The notes under the pieces are model-generated. The model did no database searches. It was not told the DNA's origin and was given only the letters and a program-made list of their open reading frames with translations. Made by a program: the position numbers and the translations under genes. Source: a virus. From it: a DNA stretch of 34,018 nt. Location: positions 1 to 34,018 of IMG/VR virus record IMGVR_UViG_3300025009_000292; one strand, 5' to 3'. This document shows positions 1 through 6,057 of this stretch, piece by piece. The number at the start of each line of letters is the position of its first letter. The stretch's first letter is position 1.

Positions 1-33
1 GTTTACATTTTCAATCTCGAAAACTTTCTTCAT
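1..33 (-). CDS. Start of a 23-residue ORF that closes across the window ends (partial)
   Basis: An ATG at 33 overlaps the HNH stop codon as ATGA, the usual sign of translational coupling. Eleven codons (MKKVFEIENVN) run to base 1. If base 1 is joined to base 34018 the frame continues for twelve more codons (LERIIYSPIRID) and stops at TGA a few bases before the small terminase start. No domain is recognised. The peptide matters mainly as evidence for circularity; it may also be a real leader peptide or simply chance. Confidence 0.35.
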   Translation of the reverse strand, partial: MKKVFEIENVN

Positions 34-407
34 ACCCCTCCCCTTGGACTATGAATCCGATTACCGAATCCACCATCTGATGCAGCGGTCTTCCGACTAT
101 GACAACTCGTGCACATCGGATTGAGGTTGCTCTCCTCGTGTGTCCCACCCTGTGATAGCGGGACCACATGATCAACATGCCGAGCCATCACCCTCATCCC
201 GGAATGCACACCATACGGATCCGAGCACCACATGCGTTTCCGTAGAAACGCCTCGCGTATCTTGCGCCACTCGTAGTCGTACCCTCTAGCGCTGGAGCTC
301 CCGCGCTCCTGCTCCCGCTGACGCAAATGCACAGCACACAGCGAACCAGACCGCACCAATTCGATGCAGCCTGGATATGAGCAGGGCTTGAGCGCAGCAT
401 TCGGCAT
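30..407 (-). CDS. HNH endonuclease (terminase-associated)
   Basis: A small HNH nuclease. The N-terminal part has a zinc-knuckle-like C-x4-C ... C-x2-H pattern (CSYPGC and LCAVH). The C-terminal half holds the HNH core HVDHVVPLSQGG followed by NLNPMCTSCHSRK, with the His-Asp-His metal site and paired cysteines. HNH proteins next to phage terminases are known to help cut concatemeric DNA at cos in several phage families. Here the gene becomes the direct neighbour of the P27-type small terminase if the window is circular. The ATG at 407 is preferred; a GTG at 434 would add nine residues and overlap the upstream gene by 14 bases. Confidence 0.9.
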   Translation of the reverse strand: MPNAALKPCSYPGCIELVRSGSLCAVHLRQREQERGSSSARGYDYEWRKIREAFLRKRMWCSDPYGVHSGMRVMARHVDHVVPLSQGGTHEESNLNPMCTSCHSRKTAASDGGFGNRIHSPRGGV

Positions 408-420
408 CAATCTCTCAGTT

Positions 421-843
421 TCATTTGATTCCACCTGTCCGAATAAACAACACCAGCAGCGCCATTCCCTGGGTAATCACATAAGCAATCACTATCATGA
501 TCACTGCCCACACGCGCCCTGATATCTTTTCTTTGCGCGCTTTGGTTTCGGTAGCCAGTTTATCCTTAGCCGTTTTCTCTTCGGTTGCCAGCAGCTTCTT
601 GGCCTCGTCTGCTTGCTGAGCCAGGAGCTTCACCGCGTCGTCCTTTTCTTGTTCACAACGCAAATGATCCTTGACCAGTAGCTGTAACTGTCGATGGTCC
701 TCAATGATCCCCGGCTTCCCATTGCCGTTGATCGCCTGATCCAGCTTGTTCACCTTTTCACTGATGAACGACACATCACTGATCAACCTGCCAAGCATGA
801 GAGTAATATCGTTATTACTTGCCTCTTTCGGTGAACCTGCCAT
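421..843 (-). CDS. Coiled-coil protein with C-terminal membrane anchor (holin/XhlA-like)
   Basis: A 140-residue protein. Residues about 10-100 are charged and rich in Lys, Glu and Ala with heptad-like spacing, consistent with a coiled coil. A single hydrophobic helix (VWAVIMIVIAYVITQGMALL) lies near the C-terminus and is followed by a short tail. This layout resembles XhlA-type phage haemolysin or antiholin proteins and small phage membrane anchors. It lies between a multi-pass membrane protein and HNH at the start of the presumed late operon, far from the lysin gene. Its role in lysis is therefore only a guess. Confidence 0.6.
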   Translation of the reverse strand: MAGSPKEASNNDITLMLGRLISDVSFISEKVNKLDQAINGNGKPGIIEDHRQLQLLVKDHLRCEQEKDDAVKLLAQQADEAKKLLATEEKTAKDKLATETKARKEKISGRVWAVIMIVIAYVITQGMALLVLFIRTGGIK

Positions 844-854
844 GTCGACGCGCC

Positions 855-1193
855 TTATTCAGCAGATGGCTTTACAAAATAACGATTCACCAGGTCATGC
901 AGATAGTTTGCACCGCGCCCAATGGCTGCCCCAGTCAGAATAATGCCGAAGATATTGGTCGCGATTCCAGCCTTCACATACAAACCGATTAAATAAATAA
1001 GATCAAATTGATAAACAAACGCGCCGATTATGCCGACCCCCATCGCCACATACATCAGCGTCCACTTGTACGGAGTGATCCCGGGAACATGATCGAACAG
1101 CGCACCGAACAGATACTCCACCAGGCTTTCAACCAAAAACGCCATCAGGAAAATGACAAGCAAAATCGCGCCGACACTTAACTCAACATTCAT
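855..1193 (-). CDS. Small multi-pass membrane protein, holin candidate
   Basis: A protein of 112 residues with about three hydrophobic segments: VGAILLVIFLMAFLVESLVEYL near the N-terminus, WTLMYVAMGVGIIGAFVY in the middle and IATNIFGIILTGAAIGRGANYL near the C-terminus. Size and topology fit phage holins. The start at 1193 is chosen because GGAGG lies six bases upstream; the longer ATG at 1205 overlaps that ribosome binding site. It is the first gene after the terminator and promoter-like region at 1240-1480, so it probably opens the late transcript. No homologue is recognised by name. Confidence 0.6.
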   Translation of the reverse strand: MNVELSVGAILLVIFLMAFLVESLVEYLFGALFDHVPGITPYKWTLMYVAMGVGIIGAFVYQFDLIYLIGLYVKAGIATNIFGIILTGAAIGRGANYLHDLVNRYFVKPSAE

Positions 1194-1240
1194 TTCATCC
1201 TCCATAGATTGAATAATAGGTACATTTTCTTATACTATTC

Positions 1241-1269
1241 ATCTTATGCCGGGATGAGCATTGATACAA
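1241..1269 (-). promoter_or_regulatory. Candidate late promoter A
   Basis: On the minus strand TTGTAT (1269-1264), a 17-base spacer and TAAGAT (1246-1241) give a weak sigma70-like match, about 40 bases upstream of the first late gene. The -35 overlaps an 18-base box, GGTTTTCCCTACGTTGTA, at 1282-1265, which is repeated exactly at 1479-1462 with its own promoter-like match. A weak core with a repeated upstream box suggests an activator-dependent promoter. Confidence 0.45.
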
Positions 1270-1307
1270 CGTAGGGAAAACCTTATAGCACGTGCTCTCC
1301 GTGCGTA

Positions 1308-1338
1308 CCCCGGGAGTGGCTGCAAGCCACGAGTGGGG
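1308..1338 (-). repeat. Intergenic hairpin element, GGGG type, copy 1
   Basis: Outer stem CCCC/GGGG and inner stem GTGGCT/AGCCAC around GCA; total 31 bases. It is preceded by GCGTAC on the plus strand. A second small hairpin (GCACG/CGTGC) lies beside it. It belongs to the family described under findings and lies upstream of candidate promoter A. Confidence 0.75.
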
Positions 1339-1353
1339 CTACTACGCATTAAC

Positions 1354-1383
1354 AGAAAAACGCCCGGGCACCAACCGGACGTT
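1354..1383 (-). terminator. Rho-independent terminator
   Basis: The minus-strand RNA forms a nine-pair stem AACGTCCGG / CCGGGCGTT (one U-G pair) with loop TTGGTGC, followed by TTTTTCT. It lies after the last early gene (1545-1946) and downstream of candidate promoter B, and before the first late gene. Confidence 0.75.
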
Positions 1384-1437
1384 CTTCGCTTGCAGCCGAT
1401 CACCAACCAATAAGGAGGGAAAAGAAGGAGTGCTTAT

Positions 1438-1466
1438 ATCCTAAGCCAATCACCCTCCTCTTACAA
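1438..1466 (-). promoter_or_regulatory. Candidate promoter B (duplicate of promoter A)
   Basis: On the minus strand TTGTAA (1466-1461), a 17-base spacer and TAGGAT (1443-1438). The same 18-base box as promoter A (1479-1462) overlaps its -35. A transcript from here would meet the terminator at 1383-1354 after about 75 bases. Confidence 0.4.
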
Positions 1467-1501
1467 CGTAGGGAAAACCAAACCTCGCGCTGTATTGCGC
1501 G

Positions 1502-1532
1502 CCCCGGGAACGGCTGTAAGCCGTGACTGGGG
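1502..1532 (-). repeat. Intergenic hairpin element, GGGG type, copy 2
   Basis: CCCC/GGGG outer stem and ACGGCT/AGCCGT inner stem, 31 bases. The minus-strand copy begins with GGAAACCCC shortly after the stop codon of the 1545-1946 gene. A GC-rich companion hairpin (CGCGC/GCGCG) follows it. It sits upstream of promoter B just as copy 1 sits upstream of promoter A. Confidence 0.75.
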
Positions 1533-1544
1533 TTTCCAATTCAC

Positions 1545-1946
1545 CTACTCTTTGAGCTTTGGCCAAATACTAATTGGCTGCCCACATCGCCGGCATTTTG
1601 GATAGTGCGTCTCCTCAGTAAGATCGATAGGATTAAAATAAGTGCTTGGTCCCAAGATTTGTCTTTCGTATTTGAGTACTGGGCTTCCATCTGACCAAAC
1701 AAAATCTTCCGAGAGTATCTCCATGTCCTTTTTCATCTTTTTTGTGCAATAAAACACAATACATCCACAAGTATCATGAATATACGCATACTTAAATTTC
1801 TTTGGAACCCATACATTTTGAAGATCTTCAACTGCTGCCACATAGGCTTTTTGCCTTTTGAGTATCATCTCCGCATCTGGAACAGATGTACCACTCGCAC
1901 TTTCCCATTTAACCTGTTTCTTAAATATCCTGTTCAACCAATTCAT
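1545..1946 (-). CDS. Hypothetical protein with cysteine pairs
   Basis: 133 residues starting MNWLNRIFKKQVKWE. The start at 1946 is chosen because GAGGTGAGA lies directly upstream; the reading frame extends further but would overlap the LuxR-like gene. Cysteines cluster at TCGCIVFYC in the middle and as PKCRRCGQPI at the C-terminus, suggesting bound zinc. No named family is recognised. It is the last gene before the terminator at 1354-1383, so it probably closes the early operon. Confidence 0.7.
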   Translation of the reverse strand: MNWLNRIFKKQVKWESASGTSVPDAEMILKRQKAYVAAVEDLQNVWVPKKFKYAYIHDTCGCIVFYCTKKMKKDMEILSEDFVWSDGSPVLKYERQILGPSTYFNPIDLTEETHYPKCRRCGQPISIWPKLKE

Positions 1947-1971
1947 TCTCACCTCTCTCCTCAATTCTACA

Positions 1972-2205
1972 TCAATCATCCTCGAAAGGATTAACCAGCC
2001 CCAGCGCCACCGCCTTCGCCACCGCCGCCGGGCAGCTTGGCGCATCCAGCTTCCGCTTGATATCACTCACGATCACCTCAACCCGGCTCTCCGAAATCCC
2101 CAGGCAGTCAGCGATCTTCACCTGCAAGTCCCCGCGCACCAGCCCCGCCAGCACCTGCAGCTGCCGCGCCGTGAACTTCACGCTAGCCAGCGGGTGCGTC
2201 GTCAT
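1972..2205 (-). CDS. Single-domain LuxR/GerE-type HTH regulator
   Basis: 77 residues that are almost entirely a GerE-like DNA-binding domain: FTARQLQVLAGLVRGDLQVK, then IADCLGISESRVEVIVSDIK, then RKL. The conserved LuxR pattern of helices including the recognition helix is visible. There is no receiver or ligand domain. GAGGAGAAGG about ten bases upstream supports the ATG at 2205. Standing near the end of the early operon and just before the late control region, it is a reasonable candidate for the late-gene activator, possibly acting on the repeated box at 1265-1282 and 1462-1479. That link is inference. Confidence 0.8.
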   Translation of the reverse strand: MTTHPLASVKFTARQLQVLAGLVRGDLQVKIADCLGISESRVEVIVSDIKRKLDAPSCPAAVAKAVALGLVNPFEDD

Positions 2206-2497
2206 TACCGAAAACCTTCTCCTCGTACCGATGCCATAACCAACACTTCGCCAATGCGCCAGCATAAGACCCTCCGTCAAATCGATGAACGCCGTGCACA
2301 CTCACCGTCCGCTTCTTCATCCTGCGGAACACCCGCCAAAAAGACACATCCGTCTTCGAACACATCGCCAGCACCATCTGCCTGAACACATCCCCCGCCT
2401 TCGCATCGAAATCAGCCGCCGCCTCATCCCACGCCTCCTGATCGCCCAGCCCCTCGATGCGCTCTTTCTCTTTGATCATTACATCTTGGCTTAACAT
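2183..2497 (-). CDS. Hypothetical early protein
   Basis: 104 residues beginning MLSQDVMIKEKERIEGLGDQ. The ATG at 2497 overlaps the stop of the VRR-NUC gene by a few bases, and the end overlaps the LuxR-like gene, so the three are probably translated together. The first half is acidic and helical in composition; the second half is basic and aromatic (SFWRVFRRMKKRT, CWLWHRYEEK). No family is recognised. A start at the second Met (2479) is possible. Confidence 0.65.
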   Translation of the reverse strand: MLSQDVMIKEKERIEGLGDQEAWDEAAADFDAKAGDVFRQMVLAMCSKTDVSFWRVFRRMKKRTVSVHGVHRFDGGSYAGALAKCWLWHRYEEKVFGNDDAPAG

Positions 2498-2919
2498 GAG
2501 GATGGATCCGTCCTTTTCAACTCCAAATACCCTTTGATGGCATCCCGCGCCGCCTCCCATCCGAAGCACACATCCACCTGATATCCAAATTCCTTCAGCT
2601 TCGCGATCCAAACAGCCTGTTCCGGGCTAACCTTTGCGCCCTTTCGCAGGCTCTTCAACTCGACGAACAATCCGTGATACCCGCCCGCAGCCACCGGAAG
2701 GCACAAGTCCGGCACACCCGGCTGCAGCCCCTCGCTCTTGAGGATCATCGCCTGCTTGCTGTAACGGTTCTTCCCTTTGCCCGTGTATGGCAGCTTCGCA
2801 CCGTTCGGGATGGCAAACAGCCACGACGCATCCGGGTACTGCGCCAGCGTCGCCGTCTCCCGCGTCCAGCGCATCAACTCCACCTGCTCCGAGTGCTCAG
2901 AGAATACTACTTCGCCCAT
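2491..2919 (-). CDS. VRR-NUC domain nuclease
   Basis: 142 residues matching the stand-alone VRR-NUC branch of the PD-(D/E)xK nucleases common in phages. The catalytic stretch is GLQPGVPDLCLP followed by HGLFVELK (Asp, then Glu-x-Lys), then a conserved Gln in SPEQAVW and the closing GYQVDVCFGWEAA strand. Such proteins are usually Holliday-junction or structure-specific nucleases. Upstream IPNGAK also fits the family. The gene is coupled to its downstream neighbour by overlap. Confidence 0.9.
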   Translation of the reverse strand: MGEVVFSEHSEQVELMRWTRETATLAQYPDASWLFAIPNGAKLPYTGKGKNRYSKQAMILKSEGLQPGVPDLCLPVAAGGYHGLFVELKSLRKGAKVSPEQAVWIAKLKEFGYQVDVCFGWEAARDAIKGYLELKRTDPSSC

Positions 2920-3056
2920 TACAAACCGCCGTATAATGAATTCATGAAGTCCTTAGTTCGCGCAGTGAGTGAATTGATCTGCATCCTCTTATCCTTGCCG
3001 GCACATGTGGTCATGATGCTGGCATTCATCCTGGTATTGTGGGTAATTCTGATCAT
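2919..3056 (-). CDS. Possible 45-residue protein coupled to the VRR-NUC gene
   Basis: An ORF beginning MIRITHNTRMNASIM and ending LYGGL; its TAA overlaps the nuclease ATG as TAATG. It fills an otherwise empty stretch of the operon in the correct direction. The ribosome binding site is weak. The opposite strand encodes a hydrophobic peptide over the same bases (2944-3066), so only one of the two is likely to be real. Confidence 0.4.
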   Translation of the reverse strand: MIRITHNTRMNASIMTTCAGKDKRMQINSLTARTKDFMNSLYGGL

Positions 3057-3066
3057 GTCTCAATAG
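2944..3066 (+). CDS. Possible 40-residue membrane peptide, antisense
   Basis: ATG at 2944 encodes MKSLVRAVSELICILL and a long hydrophobic stretch (VVMMLAFILVLWVILI). TATAAT lies at 2932-2937, so transcription would begin about at the ATG and the message would be leaderless; no ribosome binding site or convincing -35 is seen. Hydrophobic antisense shadows of hydrophilic genes are common, so confidence is low. Confidence 0.25.
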   Translation: MKSLVRAVSELICILLSLPAHVVMMLAFILVLWVILIMSQ

Positions 3067-3075
3067 GATTGAAAA

Positions 3076-3192
3076 TTATCGTTTGGAATTACCGCTGCTG
3101 GCCACCCACAGACCAACAATATAACCCACCAAAAAACAAATAGCGGGAAACAGTCCTGGAATCTCAAAATTTATCATCTTTAGAAATGTCAT
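3076..3192 (-). CDS. Small single-pass membrane protein
   Basis: 38 residues, MTFLKMINFEIPG followed by a hydrophobic segment LFPAICFLVGYIVGLWVA and a polar tail. The ATG overlaps the previous stop as ATGA, and GAGG lies seven bases upstream. The gene is too short for most gene callers. Function unknown. Confidence 0.6.
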   Translation of the reverse strand: MTFLKMINFEIPGLFPAICFLVGYIVGLWVASSGNSKR

Positions 3193-3584
3193 CTCTCCAC
3201 CTCATTCAGCACTGTGGCTATACGATTCCAGGCGAGGATGGCGAGTTCACGGGTGCCGCAATATGGCAATTCAATACAGTAATCGTTGCTTTTATATATT
3301 GCAAAATGGATATCAGCAAACCCCTCTCTGACAATCTCGGGCAACTTCCCCCACAACGCTATCGGCTCTACTGCGGGGGTCAGGTCAGGGAGGTCAAGGA
3401 TTGTGTAGCGGATAACCTTCGGTTCGCCAACGAATACAGCCACAAACATCGCATCGTTACTAATAAAGCAAATTTCAACACGATTTCCGGCAACAGATTT
3501 CCATTCATACAGAACAGTCTTGCCAATCACATCTTCAATTAGTGGAATTTCCGTTGACCAATTCAGTTTAGATTCAGGTGTCAT
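3189..3584 (-). CDS. Hypothetical protein, weak Lar-like C-terminus
   Basis: 131 residues with AAAGGAG just upstream. The protein is acidic to neutral with a beta-rich composition. The tail YCGTRELAILAWNRIATV recalls the C-terminal part of Lar-type restriction alleviation proteins (a CG zinc pair followed by an A-W-N-R helix), but the other cysteines of that family are missing. I treat the function as unknown. It is coupled to the small membrane protein downstream. Confidence 0.65.
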   Translation of the reverse strand: MTPESKLNWSTEIPLIEDVIGKTVLYEWKSVAGNRVEICFISNDAMFVAVFVGEPKVIRYTILDLPDLTPAVEPIALWGKLPEIVREGFADIHFAIYKSNDYCIELPYCGTRELAILAWNRIATVLNEVER

Positions 3585-3649
3585 TTTTGCTCTCCTTTGT
3601 TTTAGGTATTACCATAATGCTGTGTCCACTATTACTCCAGCGGATGCTT

Positions 3650-3952
3650 TCATGCTTTCACCTCTTTATCCTTTAGCGCCTGCGCTTCACTCAGCATCTT
3701 CCCGCATCGTTTGCAGGCGAGCACCTTCACAGCGTCCTGCCCCTCTTTCGAGATCTCGAACGTCTTCCAGCCCTTTTCGAGCAGCCGTTTGCCGGCATCC
3801 TGGGCATCAAAAGCCATCACATCGCTCACCTTCGTGCATACCCCGCACCTGCACACAAACCGCTGCATCTTCTTGAATAATCCGTGATACTCCCTGACCT
3901 GATTTGAAGATTCAGTGCCTTCCGTGTTTTCCGTGGTTAATTGATTTTCCAT
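3650..3952 (-). CDS. Zinc-ribbon-like protein
   Basis: 100 residues with CRCGVC at about residue 37 and CKRCGK near residue 82, a plausible four-cysteine zinc site. GAGG eight bases upstream supports ATG 3952. The N-terminal part MENQLTTENTEGTES is encoded by bases resembling the CCACGGAAAACACGGAAGGC repeat seen between genes in many environmental bacteria, so the true core may begin at MQRFVCRCG, with the start region grown from a repeat. Function unknown. Confidence 0.65.
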   Translation of the reverse strand: MENQLTTENTEGTESSNQVREYHGLFKKMQRFVCRCGVCTKVSDVMAFDAQDAGKRLLEKGWKTFEISKEGQDAVKVLACKRCGKMLSEAQALKDKEVKA

Positions 3953-3988
3953 AATCACATCCTCTCTTTAGCGCGCTCTTTGCGCGTA

Positions 3989-4019
3989 CCCCGGGAACTC
4001 GTGAAACGAGTGACTGGGG
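3989..4019 (-). repeat. Intergenic hairpin element, GGGG type, copy 3
   Basis: CCCC/GGGG outer stem; inner stem ACTCGT/ACGAGT, fully different from ACGGCT/AGCCGT of other copies yet still paired. The minus-strand copy starts GGAAGCCCC directly after the stop codon of the nucleotidyltransferase gene. A companion hairpin CGCGC/GCGCG follows. Confidence 0.8.
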
Positions 4020-4024
4020 CTTCC

Positions 4025-4555
4025 TTACAACCTGTTTTCAGGTTGCACCCACTCCAGCGCTAGAGCCTCAAACACATCTTTCTCCTCCGGCGTCTCCAGC
4101 ACACACCCGCCGCGCCACAGCCTGCCGTCCTGGAAATCAATGTTGCTCGGGCACATTCCGCCGTCCTTCTTCTTCGTCACCAGCTTGTGGTTGAAGTACG
4201 CGTTACCAGTCTTGAGCGTAAAGATCACTCCCCACTTCTCGGGTGTCGTCAGGGACACATCCACCATCACCCCCTGGATGCGCGCCTGCTTGAACAACTC
4301 CCCGTTCTTCAGGATCTCGAACCCATGCTCGCGCAAAACCTGCTCAATGCGCTGCGAACCAAATACCTCCGTACCGAACAGATCCGCCGATATCTTCTTC
4401 GGGATCAGCACCACCTCAATATCGCCAACTTCCCTGGCATGCCGGCGGACACTGCCCGCGATCTCAATGCGCTCACATTCCGGCGCCAGGATGTTCACCA
4501 CCTGGTCAGCCATGATCTTCGCAAAACTGTAGGGTAATCGGTCTCCGTTGCTCAT
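4025..4555 (-). CDS. DNA polymerase beta-like nucleotidyltransferase
   Basis: 176 residues. IEIAGSVRRHAREVGDIEVVLIP (split here as IAGSVRR and VGDIEVV) gives the GS ... G-D-x-E signature of the Pol X palm at residues 34-48, and VMVDVSLTTPEKWG gives the third acidic residue. The following TLKTGNAYFNHKL matches the fingers/thumb region of Pol beta. The 8-kDa lyase and PHP domains are absent. The second carboxylate of the usual D-x-D is Glu47. ATG 4555 overlaps the upstream stop as ATGA and has AAAGG upstream. Likely a repair or nucleotidyl transfer enzyme; activity unproven. Confidence 0.85.
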   Translation of the reverse strand: MSNGDRLPYSFAKIMADQVVNILAPECERIEIAGSVRRHAREVGDIEVVLIPKKISADLFGTEVFGSQRIEQVLREHGFEILKNGELFKQARIQGVMVDVSLTTPEKWGVIFTLKTGNAYFNHKLVTKKKDGGMCPSNIDFQDGRLWRGGCVLETPEEKDVFEALALEWVQPENRL

Positions 4556-4683
4556 CTTTTCCATCCTTTGATCGTTTTCCTCGCACCGCACCACTTACAG
4601 CGCAGTGAATAAAATCGGTCATGGCGCTGGTACCTCGCCACAGGGAAATGCCCGAAGATCCTGCACAAGATATGTTTTTTCAT
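4552..4683 (-). CDS. Small CxxC protein
   Basis: 43 residues, MKKHILCRIFGHFP then SLRCKWCGARKTIKGWKR. One CxxC pair and an earlier Cys/His suggest zinc binding; the tail is basic. It lies between the 4688-4897 gene and the nucleotidyltransferase, with which it overlaps by four bases. Such short Cys proteins (IFGH ... CxWCG) are frequent in phage early regions. Function unknown. Confidence 0.65.
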   Translation of the reverse strand: MKKHILCRIFGHFPVARYQRHDRFYSLRCKWCGARKTIKGWKR

Positions 4684-4687
4684 AATC

Positions 4688-4897
4688 TCACTCCCTCGGA
4701 TCGATCCTGCCCATTTCCTCGAGCACCGCTTCACGGTTCTGGCTCCACCACTTCGCGCCGTACTGCCCCACCACGCGTGAGTACACCAGCTTCCGTGCCG
4801 CGTCCCGTTTAGCCATGGCGCCGTCCGCTTCCTTGATCGCCGTCTTAAACTCATCCAGTACTGCTTTCGGTAGAACACTTTTCTTTTCTCTCAACAT
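4688..4897 (-). CDS. Small charged helical protein
   Basis: 69 residues beginning MLREKKSVLPKAVLDE, largely helical and charged, with AGGAG seven bases upstream. No recognised domain. It follows hairpin copy 8 and precedes the CxxC protein. Confidence 0.65.
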   Translation of the reverse strand: MLREKKSVLPKAVLDEFKTAIKEADGAMAKRDAARKLVYSRVVGQYGAKWWSQNREAVLEEMGRIDPRE

Positions 4898-4922
4898 AAT
4901 TTCTCCTAGCGTTTTTTGCGTA

Positions 4923-4944
4923 CTTCGACAGTTCGCGGTCGAAG
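4923..4944 (-). repeat. Intergenic hairpin element, AGTT-loop type (copy 8)
   Basis: CTTCGAC / GTCGAAG with loop AGTTCGCG. The same loop occurs at 18776-18799 with stem ACTCCGAC / GTCGGAGT, so the stem has changed on both sides while the loop is identical. It starts at the stop codon of the zinc protein gene and is preceded by GCGTA on the plus strand. Confidence 0.8.
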
Positions 4945-4945
4945 C

Positions 4946-5131
4946 CTATCTTGGTAAATTAGTGCGCCAGTCAACCATCCTGATCGTCCGCATGTGCCCG
5001 CAGGCATCACACTTCACGATCGTCCTTTTATCCGGCGTGATCTCTCGCAGCGTGCACTTCCGGTGATCAATGATCAACTTCCCGTCCACGATATCCGCCA
5101 GCACAACCCCGCATTTCAGGCACTCAATCAC
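4946..5131 (-). CDS. Small two-CxxC zinc protein
   Basis: 61 residues with CLKCG at the start and CDACGH near residue 42, a likely four-cysteine zinc ribbon. The GTG start at 5131 overlaps the upstream stop as GTGA, with GGAG seven bases upstream. DNA or RNA binding is possible; function unknown. Confidence 0.7.
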   Translation of the reverse strand: MIECLKCGVVLADIVDGKLIIDHRKCTLREITPDKRTIVKCDACGHMRTIRMVDWRTNLPR

Positions 5132-6057
5132 AGCCCGGCTCCACCGTGCGTGCCCCGGGAACGGCCGAAAGCCGTGAGTGGGGTTTCAGACCTTTTCAAC
5201 TTTCCTATCCTGAAACCTACCTGCTTGCTGTCCCGCTTCATCAGCCTGCCGATCTCCACGGAATTCCTGCCCTCAGCGTCCATCCTCAGCATGAACTCGT
5301 CCGCCCGGTCAGTGATCCAGGGTATACGTCCGTCTGTGCGCAGGGGATGGCGGTACCTCTCCGCGTCACTCAATCTCACGAACCAATAAGCCCAGTTGGC
5401 ATTATTCCTTCCGCCAATATGCGGGCACTGGATTGCCGGCAGTCGTTTTTTATACACATCCGCCATTACCGTTCTGGCATTCTTCAATCCCTTGAGCCTG
5501 GCAACCTCGGCACTGCTCAGCCACTGATCACCCCAGCGCGCCTGTGCTTTTTCAACCAGCCTTCGCAGGTACCCGGGTTTCATCTTTTCCACTTTAAAGT
5601 ATGGCCAGTGCTCCGGACGCGTCACCCAGTATTTCAAATACTCAAGGTTGATCAAGGTAATGTCCCGGCGCTCAGTAACTGCCGGCTTCCCCTCCATGAT
5701 CCCCAACCGCACCCATGCCGGGACCGTGTGGCTGTCAAGCCCCATCAGCTTGCATACCCGGTGAGCTGTCACCCAGCCTCTTGCCCGGATCGGTGCCGTA
5801 AACCCCAGTCGCGTCCAATGGACCTTGATCGCGTTGGTCGACCTTCCCAACGCCGCTGCCATCTCGCTCATGGTCAATACACCCAGGTTCTCTTTCAGGA
5901 AATCGTCCTCTGTTTTAGACCATGCCGGGTTCCTGGTAATTGTCTGTTTTTCACCACGGAGTATCCCGCCGCGGCTTTGAAGTACAGCCGGAGAAGCACC
6001 CGCTGAAAGCATGGCGTCGCTGACAATGACGTTCATCATCTCCGCCAGTTCGGTCAT
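5128..6057 (-). CDS. HTH DNA-binding protein with a repeat-derived C-terminal tail
   Basis: 309 residues. AWSKTEDDFLKENLGVLTMS to LGRSTNAIKVHWTRLGF (about residues 46-87) looks like a SANT/GcrA-like HTH that recognises DNA. A second HTH-like segment follows (WVTAHRVCKLMGLDSHTVPAW), a third near residue 180 (LSSAEVARLKGL), and a last near RNSVEIGRLMKRDSKQVGFRI. Serial HTH modules suggest a regulator or DNA-organising protein. Start ATGA overlaps the ParB-like stop. The last 20 residues are encoded by hairpin element copy 4, so the frame appears to have been extended by that repeat. Confidence 0.75.
   Translation of the reverse strand: MTELAEMMNVIVSDAMLSAGASPAVLQSRGGILRGEKQTITRNPAWSKTEDDFLKENLGVLTMSEMAAALGRSTNAIKVHWTRLGFTAPIRARGWVTAHRVCKLMGLDSHTVPAWVRLGIMEGKPAVTERRDITLINLEYLKYWVTRPEHWPYFKVEKMKPGYLRRLVEKAQARWGDQWLSSAEVARLKGLKNARTVMADVYKKRLPAIQCPHIGGRNNANWAYWFVRLSDAERYRHPLRTDGRIPWITDRADEFMLRMDAEGRNSVEIGRLMKRDSKQVGFRIGKLKRSETPLTAFGRSRGTHGGAGL
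5153..5183 (-). repeat. Hairpin element, GGGG type, copy 4, inside a reading frame
   Basis: CCCC/GGGG outer stem and ACGGC/GCCGT inner stem, 31 bases, preceded by GCGTGC. Unlike most copies it lies inside a gene, encoding about residues 292-303 of the 309-residue HTH protein. Confidence 0.75.

Noticed and set aside
1265-1540. A CRISPR array, because of the repeated 18-base box and hairpins
   Set aside because: Only two copies about 200 bases apart, no regular spacers, no cas genes. The repeats fit duplicated promoter units.
5146-6006. Long plus-strand ORF (286 codons) opposite the HTH gene
   Set aside because: It is the antisense shadow of a gene with good domains, start overlap and operon direction; its product is Pro/Arg/His-rich without a domain.
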